The position numbers and the translations under genes are program-made. Positions 51,018 through 60,070 of a stretch of DNA of 64,000 nt are shown one piece after another. Position 1 is the first letter of the stretch. Each line of letters opens with the position of its first letter. The notes beneath the pieces were generated by a model. It was not told where the DNA came from, did not search any database, and worked only from the letters and a program-made list of their open reading frames with translations. The DNA is from Clostridiales bacterium (GTDB lineage Bacteria > Bacillota > Clostridia > Oscillospirales > CAG-272): contig JAAVZO010000036.1 in assembly GCA_022791685.1 (NCBI GenBank), positions 62,001 to 126,000 of the forward strand, read 5' to 3'.

Positions 51018-52571
51018 TCAGTCTGCGAAATAATCGAATGGGTCGACGTATTCGCCGTCCTTCATCACACCAAAGTGCAGGTGATTTCCGGTAGCCATAC
51101 CTGTAGCGCCGACCTTTGCGATGACCTGTCCAGCTGCAACACTGTCGCCTTCCTTGACAACGAGCTCAGAGCAGTGCATATAAATGGTCTTAACGCCGTT
51201 GCAGTGGTCGATTATCACATAGTTTCCGTTTGAAGCGTTATACTCCGCCTTCTCTACGATACCTCCAGCTGCCGCGAGTATATCCGTTCCACGCTCCTGA
51301 GGTATGTCGATTCCATCGTGGAATATCACCTTTTTGCTCAAAGGATTCATTCGCTCGCCGTAATCATTGCTGATCACTATATCAGACACTGACGCTGCAA
51401 GCGGGAAAGTGAAGACCAACTCAGCAGTCTTTATCTCGTCAGACTCATGAATCTCCGGCACCTCAGTTCCAGGCGGCTCAGTTATGGTCGAGTCCTCCTT
51501 TTTCCATTCAACAGCAACAGTTTTTGTCGGAGTTGATACATCGGGAGCACCCGCGCTATTAATATCCTCCGCTGGAACAGCGCGAACGAACATCATCGAC
51601 GTGCCGGCAAGCAGCAGAGCTATAACGGCAGAACCTGCCGCGGTAAATTTCTTTGCATTCATAATACATTTGATCCTTTCTGATATTGCGCTGCCGCCAA
51701 AGCTTTCAACAAGCGGCATACGCATTTCTTCAGCTTCAATTAGACAAAGCGCATATACGTCGCGCCTGTCCTCGATCTGCCGCAGGACCGATTCGTCACA
51801 GGCAAGCTCGATATCACGGCTCGCAAGATCAAGCATTACCCATACAAGCGGATTGAACCAGTGCAGGCAGGCGGCAAAGCAGAACAGCCGCTTGCAGACA
51901 ACGTCATATCTGCGAATATGGATAAGCTCGTGCGCGAGTATGCAGTCGAGCGCCTCGCCGTCAAGCTCGGTGTATTCAGTCGGAAGGATTATAACAGGCT
52001 TAAACAGCCCGACAGTCAGCGGTGAAGCAACATCGGCAGTTTTAAGCTGTACCTTCCGGTTGACTTTGAGCCGACGCATAAGGCAGTTAATGTGAACGTT
52101 GCAGCGTTCATCGTCTATCTTACGCGCTTTGCTCAGCCTTTGACGAATCCGTCTGTCAGCAAAAAGAAAGAATACAAATACAGCTGCTGCTCCGACAAAA
52201 TACACCGCTGTAATAGCGATAACCGCTGCTTTAGTCGACGATATCTCCGTCTTTGTCTGCGAAGGCTCATTAAGCCAAGGCTTATTCAACATTTCGCCGT
52301 CGATCGCCTGAAAATACCGATAATCCGTATGTCTTTGGTTAGGCTGCGGAATATGCTGGATCTCGGGCTCCGGCTGCGATACCTGCTGCAATTGTATCAA
52401 ATCTGCTGGAAGCTTCACTTCAAATGACAGCGGTACAAGCAGACGGACAGCGGCAAGCAGCCATATGATACGCAGGCAGCGCTTTGGCAGAATGTCGAGA
52501 TTCAAGCGTCTGAGAAGCGCAGTAAGTGCAATGATAATGCCTCCGGTAAGAGACATATAAAGAAGTGTCAT
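51018..52571 (-). CDS. M56 (BlaR1/MecR1-type) membrane peptidase fused to an M23 domain
   Basis: 517 residues. N-terminal membrane helices, a zinc-peptidase domain with CILAHELIHIRRYD (HExxH) and IELACDESVL, another helix near 290 (AAGSAVIALLLAGTSMMFV), a linker, then an M23/LytM domain: NDYGERMNPLSKK, FHDGIDIPQERG and ATGNHLHFGVM. The usual penicillin sensor domain is replaced by an M23 cell-wall endopeptidase fold. It overlaps the BlaI-type repressor gene by ATGA. Likely senses or processes wall material and cleaves the repressor. Confidence 0.88.
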   Translation of the reverse strand: MTLLYMSLTGGIIIALTALLRRLNLDILPKRCLRIIWLLAAVRLLVPLSFEVKLPADLIQLQQVSQPEPEIQHIPQPNQRHTDYRYFQAIDGEMLNKPWLNEPSQTKTEISSTKAAVIAITAVYFVGAAAVFVFFLFADRRIRQRLSKARKIDDERCNVHINCLMRRLKVNRKVQLKTADVASPLTVGLFKPVIILPTEYTELDGEALDCILAHELIHIRRYDVVCKRLFCFAACLHWFNPLVWVMLDLASRDIELACDESVLRQIEDRRDVYALCLIEAEEMRMPLVESFGGSAISERIKCIMNAKKFTAAGSAVIALLLAGTSMMFVRAVPAEDINSAGAPDVSTPTKTVAVEWKKEDSTITEPPGTEVPEIHESDEIKTAELVFTFPLAASVSDIVISNDYGERMNPLSKKVIFHDGIDIPQERGTDILAAAGGIVEKAEYNASNGNYVIIDHCNGVKTIYMHCSELVVKEGDSVAAGQVIAKVGATGMATGNHLHFGVMKDGEYVDPFDYFAD

Positions 52572-52942
52572 TTCAGCTCCTCCACCAGCTTTTTAAGCCG
52601 TGCGATCTCATCGCGTGAAAGGCGGTCGCTGCCTAAAAGGCAGGCTACGAGCTTGTCCGCAGCACCTTCATAGAGCTTGTCGATAAGCTCAGCGGTCTCG
52701 CTCTCCTGCGCCTCACGCCGCGATACCAGCGCATGACAGATAAAGTTTGGTTCACGCCTTTCGATCGCGCCTTTAGCGATACACTTCTTAATAACCGTGT
52801 AGGTAGTATTGACGTTCCATCCGATGTCCTCAGCAAGTCGTAAAGCGATATGCTTCGCTGTCGAGTCGCCGTCATCCCAGAGCACGTTCATTACCTTGAG
52901 TTCAGAGTCAAAAAGCTTGATTTCAAGTGATTTTTCCTGCAT
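52568..52942 (-). CDS. BlaI/MecI-family transcriptional repressor
   Basis: 124 residues. A winged-helix pattern (LKVMNVLWDDGDSTAKHIAL, NVNTTYTVIKKCIAKGAIER) and a C-terminal dimerisation helix are typical; members are inactivated by a partner M56 peptidase, encoded next with a four-base overlap. ATG 52942 is chosen, since the in-frame TTG 52957 belongs to the GGAGG site. Two dyads flanking its promoter imply autorepression. Confidence 0.9.
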   Translation of the reverse strand: MQEKSLEIKLFDSELKVMNVLWDDGDSTAKHIALRLAEDIGWNVNTTYTVIKKCIAKGAIERREPNFICHALVSRREAQESETAELIDKLYEGAADKLVACLLGSDRLSRDEIARLKKLVEELK

Positions 52943-52961
52943 TTGTAATTCCTCCAATATG

Positions 52962-52977
52962 TACTATTGCAATAGTA
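52962..52977. promoter_or_regulatory. Operator 1 of the BlaI-type repressor
   Basis: Perfect 16-bp palindrome TACTATTG-CAATAGTA, seven bases after the -10 of the repressor promoter. Confidence 0.75.
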
Positions 52978-52984
52978 TGAGTAT

Positions 52985-53013
52985 ATTATAGCATTGATTT
53001 TCTCATTTGTCAA
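52985..53013 (-). promoter_or_regulatory. Promoter of the BlaI-M56 operon
   Basis: TTGACA (53008-53013), 17-base spacer, TATAAT (52985-52990) on the minus strand; perfect consensus. Confidence 0.88.
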
Positions 53014-53029
53014 TACTATTGGAGTAGTT
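53014..53029. promoter_or_regulatory. Operator 2 of the BlaI-type repressor
   Basis: TACTATTGGAGTAGTT, 13 of 16 identical to operator 1, directly abutting the -35. Confidence 0.6.
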
Positions 53030-53058
53030 TGAGTGAAATTTTTATTTTGTTCATAAAA

Positions 53059-53090
53059 ATAGAGAGGGCATGTATACATGCCCTCTCTAT
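53059..53090. terminator. Terminator after the small lipoprotein gene
   Basis: Fourteen-bp stem ATAGAGAGGGCATG / CATGCCCTCTCTAT, loop TATA; T-run on the minus strand. Confidence 0.9.
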
Positions 53091-53095
53091 TTATT

Positions 53096-53482
53096 TTATT
53101 TATCGTAATCTATCATATAGCTGCCGCCTAAGCTATTTATCGCGATCAGCACACGTGCGCCGCCAGCAAAGCTGTTTACAAACGTCTTCGAATGCTTCTT
53201 TCCATTACAGTCAACAAAGGATACAGTATACGTAAATTCAGGCTTCGGATCGACTGTAAAATAGCAGACCTTCGTATCGCTTATCGACTGATGGGAAACC
53301 GCAATAAGGTCATTAAGGCTTGTGATAGTCACATCAGTTATCGCATCTTCAGAATAATTCGTCACGATAAGATTACCGCTGCGGTGTATTATACCGTAAT
53401 CAGCAAGCGCACATCCGGCAAGTGAAGCACCTAAAAGCATTATAAGCGGAATCAAAACGAATAATGCACGTCTTTTCTTCAT
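53096..53482 (-). CDS. Small lipoprotein linked to the two-component system
   Basis: 128 residues. Signal peptide with lipobox LAGC, then a single beta-rich domain (GNLIVTNYSEDAITDVTITS, EFTYTVSFVDCNGKKHSKTF). No family recognised. It overlaps the histidine kinase stop by ATGA and ends the operon, so it probably works with the kinase at the membrane, as an accessory or signal-holding part. Confidence 0.65.
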   Translation of the reverse strand: MKKRRALFVLIPLIMLLGASLAGCALADYGIIHRSGNLIVTNYSEDAITDVTITSLNDLIAVSHQSISDTKVCYFTVDPKPEFTYTVSFVDCNGKKHSKTFVNSFAGGARVLIAINSLGGSYMIDYDK

Positions 53483-55566
53483 ATATCAGTACTCTCCTCA
53501 ATGATACTTACTGCACGAGATTCAGAATTTACCGATACAGGCTTGCACTCCTTAAAAATCAATACTACCTTGAATAGATCGCCGTCCGATGTCACATCAA
53601 AGCTTCCCTTCTGCAATTCAACAAGGCTCTTCGCTATCGCAAGTCCAAGACCACTTCCCTCAGTATGCCGCGAACTGTCACCCCGCACGAATCGTTCGGT
53701 GAGACTATCTGCTGGGATGCAGAGCTGTTCAGATGAGATATTTCGGAAAGTTATCACTACATCGCCGTTACGCTTCTCACAAGTCAAATATGCTCTTGTT
53801 CTGGCGAGTGAATACTTGCATATATTCCCGCAGAGGTTGTCGAACACGCGCCACATATGCCGTCCGTCCGCCATTATATACGCGCCGTCCTCGGGTACAG
53901 ACAACACAGGGATTATATTCGCAATCGCGAACCGCTCGGTATATTCGCCTGCTGCCTGAGTCAGCAGCTCAGCAGCGTTAGTTTCGCTGAGCTCAGTAGC
54001 GATAGTTCCAGACGATGCCTTAGACGCTTCAAGCAGGTCCTCGGTCAGCTTCTTCAATTTACGCGACTGGCGATCGAGCACGTCGATGTACTCGCGGATA
54101 GACTCGTTTTCGGGGTTTTCTTTCTTGATAAGGTCAACGTAGCTGATAATTGAAGTCAGCGGCGTTTTGAGGTCGTGCGATACGTTGGTGATAAGCTCGG
54201 TACGCATACGCTCGCTCTTCATCTGTTCAGCTACCGCCTTGTCGATACTATCGCTAATATGGTTGAGAGTCTCAGCATGACGGCGCAGCGAGCCGTACAG
54301 CTTGTCGGTGGGAATACGGCTGTCGATATCGCCGCTCGCTATCACCTCTGTACCACGGCGAACCTTCTCTAATTGGATGATATAATAATATCCGGTAAAC
54401 ACGAGAATAATGCTTAAAAATATCCATAATACTATGAAAAATCCTTCCTGCGAACCAATAGCGATTGCCGTCAGGAAAAGGTAAACCGCCATTACCGCCG
54501 TCCACTTCCATGTAATACGGGTGTTTACAATAATCGAGCTGATACCGCAGCACATTGCTTTAAGAACACGCCAGCAAAAGCGAAGTATCATGTAGCAGAG
54601 CGTATTTCTATACCAACCGCCGGCACGCGAACGTTTAATGAAGCTGCGCAGCGCCCACAATGCGGTAGCCGCCATGCCAAAGCTAAGCAGTATAAATATG
54701 ATAAGCTCGAAAATATGCGTGTCGAGCATATTTACATTTTTATCAAACATCGCGTCGAATAGACCATTGTCAAGCCAATAGAAGGATTCCCAAAATGCCG
54801 CAAAAAATATTATAAACAGCGCCGTCTTGACTCCAAGCGCGATTTCGAGCGGTATACGCTCGACCCACATCAAGTGTATTTCATCGTCGCCTGTACGCTT
54901 TCCCGCCTGACAAAGACAAAGTATCAGCAGAAGGAATGCCGCAAGCGCTGAAACTGCCGTATAATATATCCACGTGTATCGTGAGGCATAATATTCCTGC
55001 CAGCTCGAATATGCCGCCGCATACTTATCATTCACAGGAATATTGCCATCATATCCGTATCGGATAATAAAACCGGAGTTGAAGGTAATTGTATTATGAT
55101 CGAACATATCTTTATCGGTAGTCTCATCATTTAACAGCACATTTGAGAATATCGCTTCTTCAAGCTTCATATAATCCCGGTTGAACTGCGAATGGTCGTA
55201 ATCGAAATAGACTGCAAAAACGAAATTCGTATTATCGTTTCTGAACATCTCAAGTTCCTTTTTTAGATTATATGATAAATCGGACGGATATCTCAGCTCA
55301 CCGTCTACTGTGACATTATCGAGCACCTCGCGCCCTGCGGTCTGATAGTCGATCTTACTCTCATTATGAATATAGTCACGAATCAGAATAATTACGTTTC
55401 TATAATCATCGTTCAGCTGCCGATATGGGTAAAATTCATCACTGTAGCAGCCCAACGACTCCATATACATACATTTGAACCCGCAAAACAGTGTGCTGTA
55501 CGCCATAACAAAAAGCAGGATAAGCGCGATTATTTTTGATAATGGATTGTATAATAGCTTTTTCAT
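53479..55566 (-). CDS. Sensor histidine kinase
   Basis: 695 residues. One N-terminal helix, an extracytoplasmic domain of about 170 residues, then five more membrane segments (~205-400), a HAMP-like stretch (GTEVIASGDIDSRIPTDKLY), H-box NVSHDLKTPLTSIISYVDLI with His464, N-box VFDNLCGNICKYS, and GSGLGLAIAKSLVELQKGSF. The N-box asparagine block reads DNLCGNICKYS, which is slightly unusual. ATG 55566 follows GGAGG. It is 14 bases from the response regulator gene. Confidence 0.9.
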   Translation of the reverse strand: MKKLLYNPLSKIIALILLFVMAYSTLFCGFKCMYMESLGCYSDEFYPYRQLNDDYRNVIILIRDYIHNESKIDYQTAGREVLDNVTVDGELRYPSDLSYNLKKELEMFRNDNTNFVFAVYFDYDHSQFNRDYMKLEEAIFSNVLLNDETTDKDMFDHNTITFNSGFIIRYGYDGNIPVNDKYAAAYSSWQEYYASRYTWIYYTAVSALAAFLLLILCLCQAGKRTGDDEIHLMWVERIPLEIALGVKTALFIIFFAAFWESFYWLDNGLFDAMFDKNVNMLDTHIFELIIFILLSFGMAATALWALRSFIKRSRAGGWYRNTLCYMILRFCWRVLKAMCCGISSIIVNTRITWKWTAVMAVYLFLTAIAIGSQEGFFIVLWIFLSIILVFTGYYYIIQLEKVRRGTEVIASGDIDSRIPTDKLYGSLRRHAETLNHISDSIDKAVAEQMKSERMRTELITNVSHDLKTPLTSIISYVDLIKKENPENESIREYIDVLDRQSRKLKKLTEDLLEASKASSGTIATELSETNAAELLTQAAGEYTERFAIANIIPVLSVPEDGAYIMADGRHMWRVFDNLCGNICKYSLARTRAYLTCEKRNGDVVITFRNISSEQLCIPADSLTERFVRGDSSRHTEGSGLGLAIAKSLVELQKGSFDVTSDGDLFKVVLIFKECKPVSVNSESRAVSIIEESTDI

Positions 55567-55579
55567 AATTTCCTCCAAC

Positions 55580-56287
55580 TCAGCGAGTAGTGTTTTCTAT
55601 CATGTATCCCTTGCCCCAGACTACCTTCAGATAGCGCGGCTCGGCGGGGTCTATCTCGAGCTTCTCACGCAAGTGCCTGATATGAACTGCTACATTGTTA
55701 GCCGTTCCGACTGCTGCTCCAGCAGACTGTCCCCATATTGCGGTGTATATATCATTTGTTGAAAACACCTTTCCCTGCGACTCCATCAAAAGCTTTAGTA
55801 TCGAATATTCGGTAGGGGTCAGTGTTATCGGCTCGCCGTCGACCGAAGCGACGCGCTCCTCAATGTCGAGCTCTATTCCGCCGCACACGATACGGCTTGC
55901 GTTAGCCGGCGCAATGCTGCCGAGCATTGTATATCGCCGCAGCTGAGACTTCACTCTTGCGGTCAGCTCAGCCGGATGAAACGGCTTAGTGACATAATCG
56001 TCAGCGCCGATATTGAGACCGAGCACTTTGTCCGCGTCCTCACCCTTAGCAGTAAGCAGTATCACCGGAACGTTGCTGAATTCACGCAGCCTCGACATCG
56101 CCGTTATGCCGTCCATCTCAGGCATCATGATATCCATCAGCACAAGCTGAACATCCTCTCGCCGCAGTACGTCGAGCGCCTGCTTGCCGTTGTAGGTGCA
56201 GATCACGTTATACCCTTCCGCCTTGAGGTAAATTTTGAGTGCTGTAACTATATCTTCTTCATCATCGCAAACTAAAATATTATACAT
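55580..56287 (-). CDS. OmpR/PhoB-family response regulator
   Basis: 235 residues. Receiver domain with CDDEED and phospho-acceptor Asp52 in LVLMDIMMPEMDG, VILLTAKG, YVTKPFHPAEL; then a winged-helix DNA-binding domain (ITLTPTEYSILKLLMESQGK). It controls transcription with the kinase encoded downstream. Its promoter holds TTAAGA repeats that recur at 36.2 kb, so it probably regulates itself and that gene. Confidence 0.92.
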   Translation of the reverse strand: MYNILVCDDEEDIVTALKIYLKAEGYNVICTYNGKQALDVLRREDVQLVLMDIMMPEMDGITAMSRLREFSNVPVILLTAKGEDADKVLGLNIGADDYVTKPFHPAELTARVKSQLRRYTMLGSIAPANASRIVCGGIELDIEERVASVDGEPITLTPTEYSILKLLMESQGKVFSTNDIYTAIWGQSAGAAVGTANNVAVHIRHLREKLEIDPAEPRYLKVVWGKGYMIENTTR

Positions 56288-56323
56288 TGTGATAAACCGT
56301 CCTTGTTTGAAGCTTATGTATAT

Positions 56324-56380
56324 ATTGTACCATAGAAATCATTAAGAAGCAATGTAAAAACTTCTTAATTTTTCTTAATA
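56324..56380 (-). promoter_or_regulatory. Promoter of the two-component operon with repeat element
   Basis: Minus strand: TTAAGA direct repeats ten bases apart plus inverted CTTAAT (56341-56380), 11 bases, then extended -10 TGGTACAAT (TACAAT 56324-56329). Gapless match to 36221-36260. Confidence 0.7.
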
Positions 56381-56413
56381 AAAAAGAAAAATCTCGTATT
56401 CGCTGATACGCTC

Positions 56414-56442
56414 TTGAAAAATTCAGATTTTTGTGATATACT
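56414..56442 (+). promoter_or_regulatory. Promoter of the CoA-disulfide-reductase fusion operon
   Basis: TTGAAA (56414-56419), 17-base spacer, TGA-TATACT (TATACT 56437-56442). No feo-type dyad is seen here. Confidence 0.8.
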
Positions 56443-56475
56443 ATATTTACTAAGTATTTTTCAGGAGGAAACACA

Positions 56476-59046
56476 ATGAAAATTCTGATAATCGGCGGTG
56501 TTGCCGCCGGAACTAAGGCAGCGGCTAAATTGAAGCGCTGCAATAAGAGTGCAGAAGTTAAAATTCTGACTAAGAGCCAAGGAATATCATATGCCGGCTG
56601 TGGACTTCCTTATTATGTCGGCGGAGATATCGAGGACATCGGTACGCTCGCAGTCAACACTCCGGCAAGCTTTAAAGCATTGACCGGCGCTGAGGTAGTC
56701 ACAGGATGTGAAGTAACAGCTGTCGACCCAAAAGCAAAGTCCGTGTCGTATAAGCTCGCTGATGGAAGCGTCGGAAATGAAGCTTATGATAAGCTTATAA
56801 TCGCGTCTGGCGCGCAGCCGTTCGTTCCCGATATCGACGGAGTATCGCTCGACGGCGTATTCACCGTAAGAACTCCAGACGATGCAGCCGCGATACGAGA
56901 TTACATAGAAAAGAATAACTGCAAAAAGGCTGTAGTTTGCGGCGCGGGCTTTATCGGTCTCGAGATGGCGGAGAATCTGCTTTCACGCGGACTCAACGTT
57001 ACCGTAGTCGAAATGGCTGACACCATCTTGCCGGGCGTATTCGACACTGATATGTCGGGCTACATCAAGCGTCAGCTGCAATCGGCTTCCATGCGCATAC
57101 TCAACGGTACTGCGGTACGTGCGGTAACCAGAGACACCGCCGCTTCTGGAGTTGTCACCGATTCGGGCAATATTCCAGCTGACATAGTTATACTCGCGAT
57201 AGGCGTTCGCCCGTCTACTGCATTCCTTGACGGCTCGGGAATCGAGACAATAAAGGGCGCGGTAGTTGTTGATGAGGGATTGCGCACCAACATCGAGGAT
57301 ATATATGCAGCAGGCGACTGCGCGATAGTAAAGAATAAAGTTAGCGGCGCGCGTCAATGGTCGGCGATGGGTTCGACCGCGAATATATCCGCGCGCGTGC
57401 TCGCAAAGCGCTTGAACGGCGCTGACGACAGCTACACCGGATGTCTCGGCACTGGCATCGTCAAGCTGCTGCCAAGTCTCAACGCCGGACGCACAGGACT
57501 AACCGAAGCCGACGCGAAGGCTGCCGGATTTGACGCAGTATCCGCGCTCTGCGTAGTCGATGACAAAGCGAAATACTATCCCGATTCTTCATCTGTCATT
57601 ATAAAGCTCGTAGCCGACCGCGCGACAAATAAGCTTATCGGCGCAGAGGTAATCGGAAGCAATTCGGTAGACAAAATGATAGATATCGCCGCGACCGGAA
57701 TTTCACTCGGCGCGACGGTCGACAGCTTCGACACGATGGATTTTGCGTATGCTCCGCCCTTCTCCACCGCAATAAGCCCGTTCGTCACTGCCTGCTATGT
57801 GCTCGAAAATAAACTTGCCGGTGAACTCGAATCCTTCACTCCGGCTGAATATGCACAAGGTGCAGCGCGCGGTTATACGATAATCGACGTACATCCTGCC
57901 GCAAAGATAACCGGTACTAAGTGGGTAAACCTCACGTCTCCGGAGAAAGACATGGACGGCATTCCGACTGACGCAAAACTGCTCATCGTGTGCAACCGTG
58001 GTCGCCGTGCATATCTATTGCAGAACAAACTAAAGCAGCTCGGCTACACCGCAACAAAGGTACTCGAAGGCGGCTCGACCTTTAATCAGGTCAAGGCTGA
58101 ACGTATCGGCTCAAAGCTGCCCGAATCCGAAATCAAGCGTGTAAAGGGACTCGGATGTCTCAGAGACAAGCGCTTTGACGACGTATTCAACGTCCGCGTC
58201 ATCACCCGCAACGGCAAGATCACCGCTGAGGAGTCGAAAATAATCGCAGAAGCCGCTGAAAAGTACGGCTCAGGCGAGGTCGCAATGACCACACGCCTTA
58301 CAATCGAGATTCAGGGCGTGCCCTACGACAATCTCGACGAGCTGTTCGCATTCCTTGCCGACAACGGACTTGAGACCGGCGGAACTGGCTCTAAAGTGCG
58401 TCCGGTCGTATCATGTAAAGGTACTACTTGCCAGTTCGGACTCATCGACACTTTTGGACTCTCAGAGAAGATACACGAGATATTCTACAAGGGCTACCAC
58501 GATATGACACTTCCGCACAAATTCAAGATAGCCGTCGGCGGTTGTCCGAACAACTGCGTAAAGCCTGACCTCAACGACCTTGGAATCATCGGTCAGCGTC
58601 TGCCGTCGATAGACCTCACAAAATGCCGCGGCTGCAAAGTCTGCCAGATCGAGAAGAAGTGCCCGATAAAGACCGCACAGCTCGTCGACGGCAAGATAAC
58701 GATTGACACCGAAGCCTGCAACCACTGCGGACGCTGCGTTGACCAGTGCCCGTTCGGAGCTGTAACAGAGGAGCGCGTCGGATACAAGATCACAATCGGC
58801 GGAAGATGGGGCAAGAAGACTGCATTCGGTCGTCCGTTAAGTAAGATATTCGCAAGTGAGGAAGAAGTACTTGACGCAGTTGACCGCGCTATTCTGCTCT
58901 TCCGCGACGAAGGGATCACCGGCGAGCGTTTCGCCGATACGGTCGCGCGTCTCGGATTCGAGTACGTCGAAGATAAGCTTTTGAACGGCAAAATCGACAA
59001 GGCTGAAATCCTCAAAAAGAGTGTAACAGGCGGCGCAACGTGTTAA
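56476..59046 (+). CDS. CoA-disulfide reductase / rhodanese / siroheme-Fe4S / ferredoxin fusion
   Basis: 856 residues. Domain 1 (1-440): FAD/NAD(P)H disulfide oxidoreductase with IIGGVAAGTKAAAKL and active Cys42 in YAGCGLPYYVGG, as in CoA-disulfide reductases. Domain 2 (~450-545): rhodanese with Cys506 in IVCNRGRRAYLL. Domain 3 (~560-710): sulfite/nitrite-reductase-like siroheme-Fe4S motif, Cys647/652 (CKGTTCQFG) and Cys690/694 (GGCPNNC). Domain 4: two 4Fe-4S motifs, CRGCKVCQIEKKCP and CNHCGRCVDQCP. It could pass electrons from NAD(P)H or ferredoxin to sulfane sulfur or sulfite. The first gene of an operon with a metal/cofactor importer. Confidence 0.88.
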   Translation: MKILIIGGVAAGTKAAAKLKRCNKSAEVKILTKSQGISYAGCGLPYYVGGDIEDIGTLAVNTPASFKALTGAEVVTGCEVTAVDPKAKSVSYKLADGSVGNEAYDKLIIASGAQPFVPDIDGVSLDGVFTVRTPDDAAAIRDYIEKNNCKKAVVCGAGFIGLEMAENLLSRGLNVTVVEMADTILPGVFDTDMSGYIKRQLQSASMRILNGTAVRAVTRDTAASGVVTDSGNIPADIVILAIGVRPSTAFLDGSGIETIKGAVVVDEGLRTNIEDIYAAGDCAIVKNKVSGARQWSAMGSTANISARVLAKRLNGADDSYTGCLGTGIVKLLPSLNAGRTGLTEADAKAAGFDAVSALCVVDDKAKYYPDSSSVIIKLVADRATNKLIGAEVIGSNSVDKMIDIAATGISLGATVDSFDTMDFAYAPPFSTAISPFVTACYVLENKLAGELESFTPAEYAQGAARGYTIIDVHPAAKITGTKWVNLTSPEKDMDGIPTDAKLLIVCNRGRRAYLLQNKLKQLGYTATKVLEGGSTFNQVKAERIGSKLPESEIKRVKGLGCLRDKRFDDVFNVRVITRNGKITAEESKIIAEAAEKYGSGEVAMTTRLTIEIQGVPYDNLDELFAFLADNGLETGGTGSKVRPVVSCKGTTCQFGLIDTFGLSEKIHEIFYKGYHDMTLPHKFKIAVGGCPNNCVKPDLNDLGIIGQRLPSIDLTKCRGCKVCQIEKKCPIKTAQLVDGKITIDTEACNHCGRCVDQCPFGAVTEERVGYKITIGGRWGKKTAFGRPLSKIFASEEEVLDAVDRAILLFRDEGITGERFADTVARLGFEYVEDKLLNGKIDKAEILKKSVTGGATC

Positions 59047-60047
59047 AACCAAAGCTGCTTATAACTACTGCACTGCTGGCGCTCGTGACAATAGTCGCGG
59101 GCGCTTGCGGTGATAATAGCGCCTATGGCGATAATACTGTCGATAATGAAAATACTCTGCAATCGCAGTATTCGTATACATTTACCGACTCATCTGGTAC
59201 AAGCATAACCTTGACTGAAAAGCCAGAAACGGTCGCGATACTGTTTTCATCATACGCTGACATTTGGGCAAAATCCGGCGGAACCGTCGACATAACGGTT
59301 GGTGAAGCTATCGAGCGTGGCTTTGCTGACAACGGCGTTATTCTCGTAGACCCGAGCGCCGGACATTCGACTATCGACCTCGAAACACTTGTGAACGCCG
59401 AGCCAGACCTTGTGATCGGTACTGCCGACTATGTGTGCCAGAGCGAAGCGGTGGAATTTTGCCGTGAAGCCGGAATCAACGCAGCGATGTTCAAGGTCGA
59501 GAGCGTCGATGACTACCTGAATATGCTGAAAATCTGCTGCGAAATAAACGGACAGCCTGAAAATTACAAGCTGTACGGCGAAGAAATCAAGGCGAATATC
59601 GACTCAATGCTCGCCGAAGTAAATTCATATTTGAAAAATGACTCCATCGTTCCACCGAGCATACTGTTCGTGCGCGCCGGAAGCAGCGATAAGTCGACGA
59701 AGGCTAAAACTGCGGCGGATAATTTTGTCTGTGCAATGCTTGACGAGCTCGGAGTAAACAACATTGCGGACGAAGCCGGTGAGCTTGTCGGTAACCTCAG
59801 TCTCGAGGTAATACTCGAAAAGAATCCCGACTGTATGTTCATAACCACGATGGGCGATGAAAGAGCCGCGACTGAGCATATGACCGAAAAGCTGCAATCG
59901 GACGGCTGGCGCGAGCTTGACTGCGTGAAGAATAATAACTGCTATTTCATTCCAAAGGACTTATTCCACTTCAAGCCAAATTCGCGCTGGGACGAAGCAT
60001 ACCGATATCTAATCGACCTGCTATATCCAGGTCTGCTGTCTGAATAA
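59040..60047 (+). CDS. FecCD-type ABC importer solute-binding lipoprotein (BtuF/FepB-like)
   Basis: 335 residues. Signal peptide with lipobox VAGAC, then a class III binding fold joined by a long helix: FTDSSGTSITLTEKPETVAI, LVNAEPDLVIGTADY, LEVILEKNPDCMFITTMG. The family binds siderophores, heme, cobalamin or free metal. GTG start overlaps the fusion gene by seven bases, so it is translationally tied to it. The ligand is not readable from sequence. Confidence 0.85.
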   Translation: MLKPKLLITTALLALVTIVAGACGDNSAYGDNTVDNENTLQSQYSYTFTDSSGTSITLTEKPETVAILFSSYADIWAKSGGTVDITVGEAIERGFADNGVILVDPSAGHSTIDLETLVNAEPDLVIGTADYVCQSEAVEFCREAGINAAMFKVESVDDYLNMLKICCEINGQPENYKLYGEEIKANIDSMLAEVNSYLKNDSIVPPSILFVRAGSSDKSTKAKTAADNFVCAMLDELGVNNIADEAGELVGNLSLEVILEKNPDCMFITTMGDERAATEHMTEKLQSDGWRELDCVKNNNCYFIPKDLFHFKPNSRWDEAYRYLIDLLYPGLLSE

Positions 60048-60070
60048 ATCACATAGAAAGGATTCGGCAA

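Noticed and set aside
51018..52942. Beta-lactam resistance operon
   Set aside because: BlaI and an M56 protein are present, but there is no beta-lactamase or penicillin-binding sensor domain.
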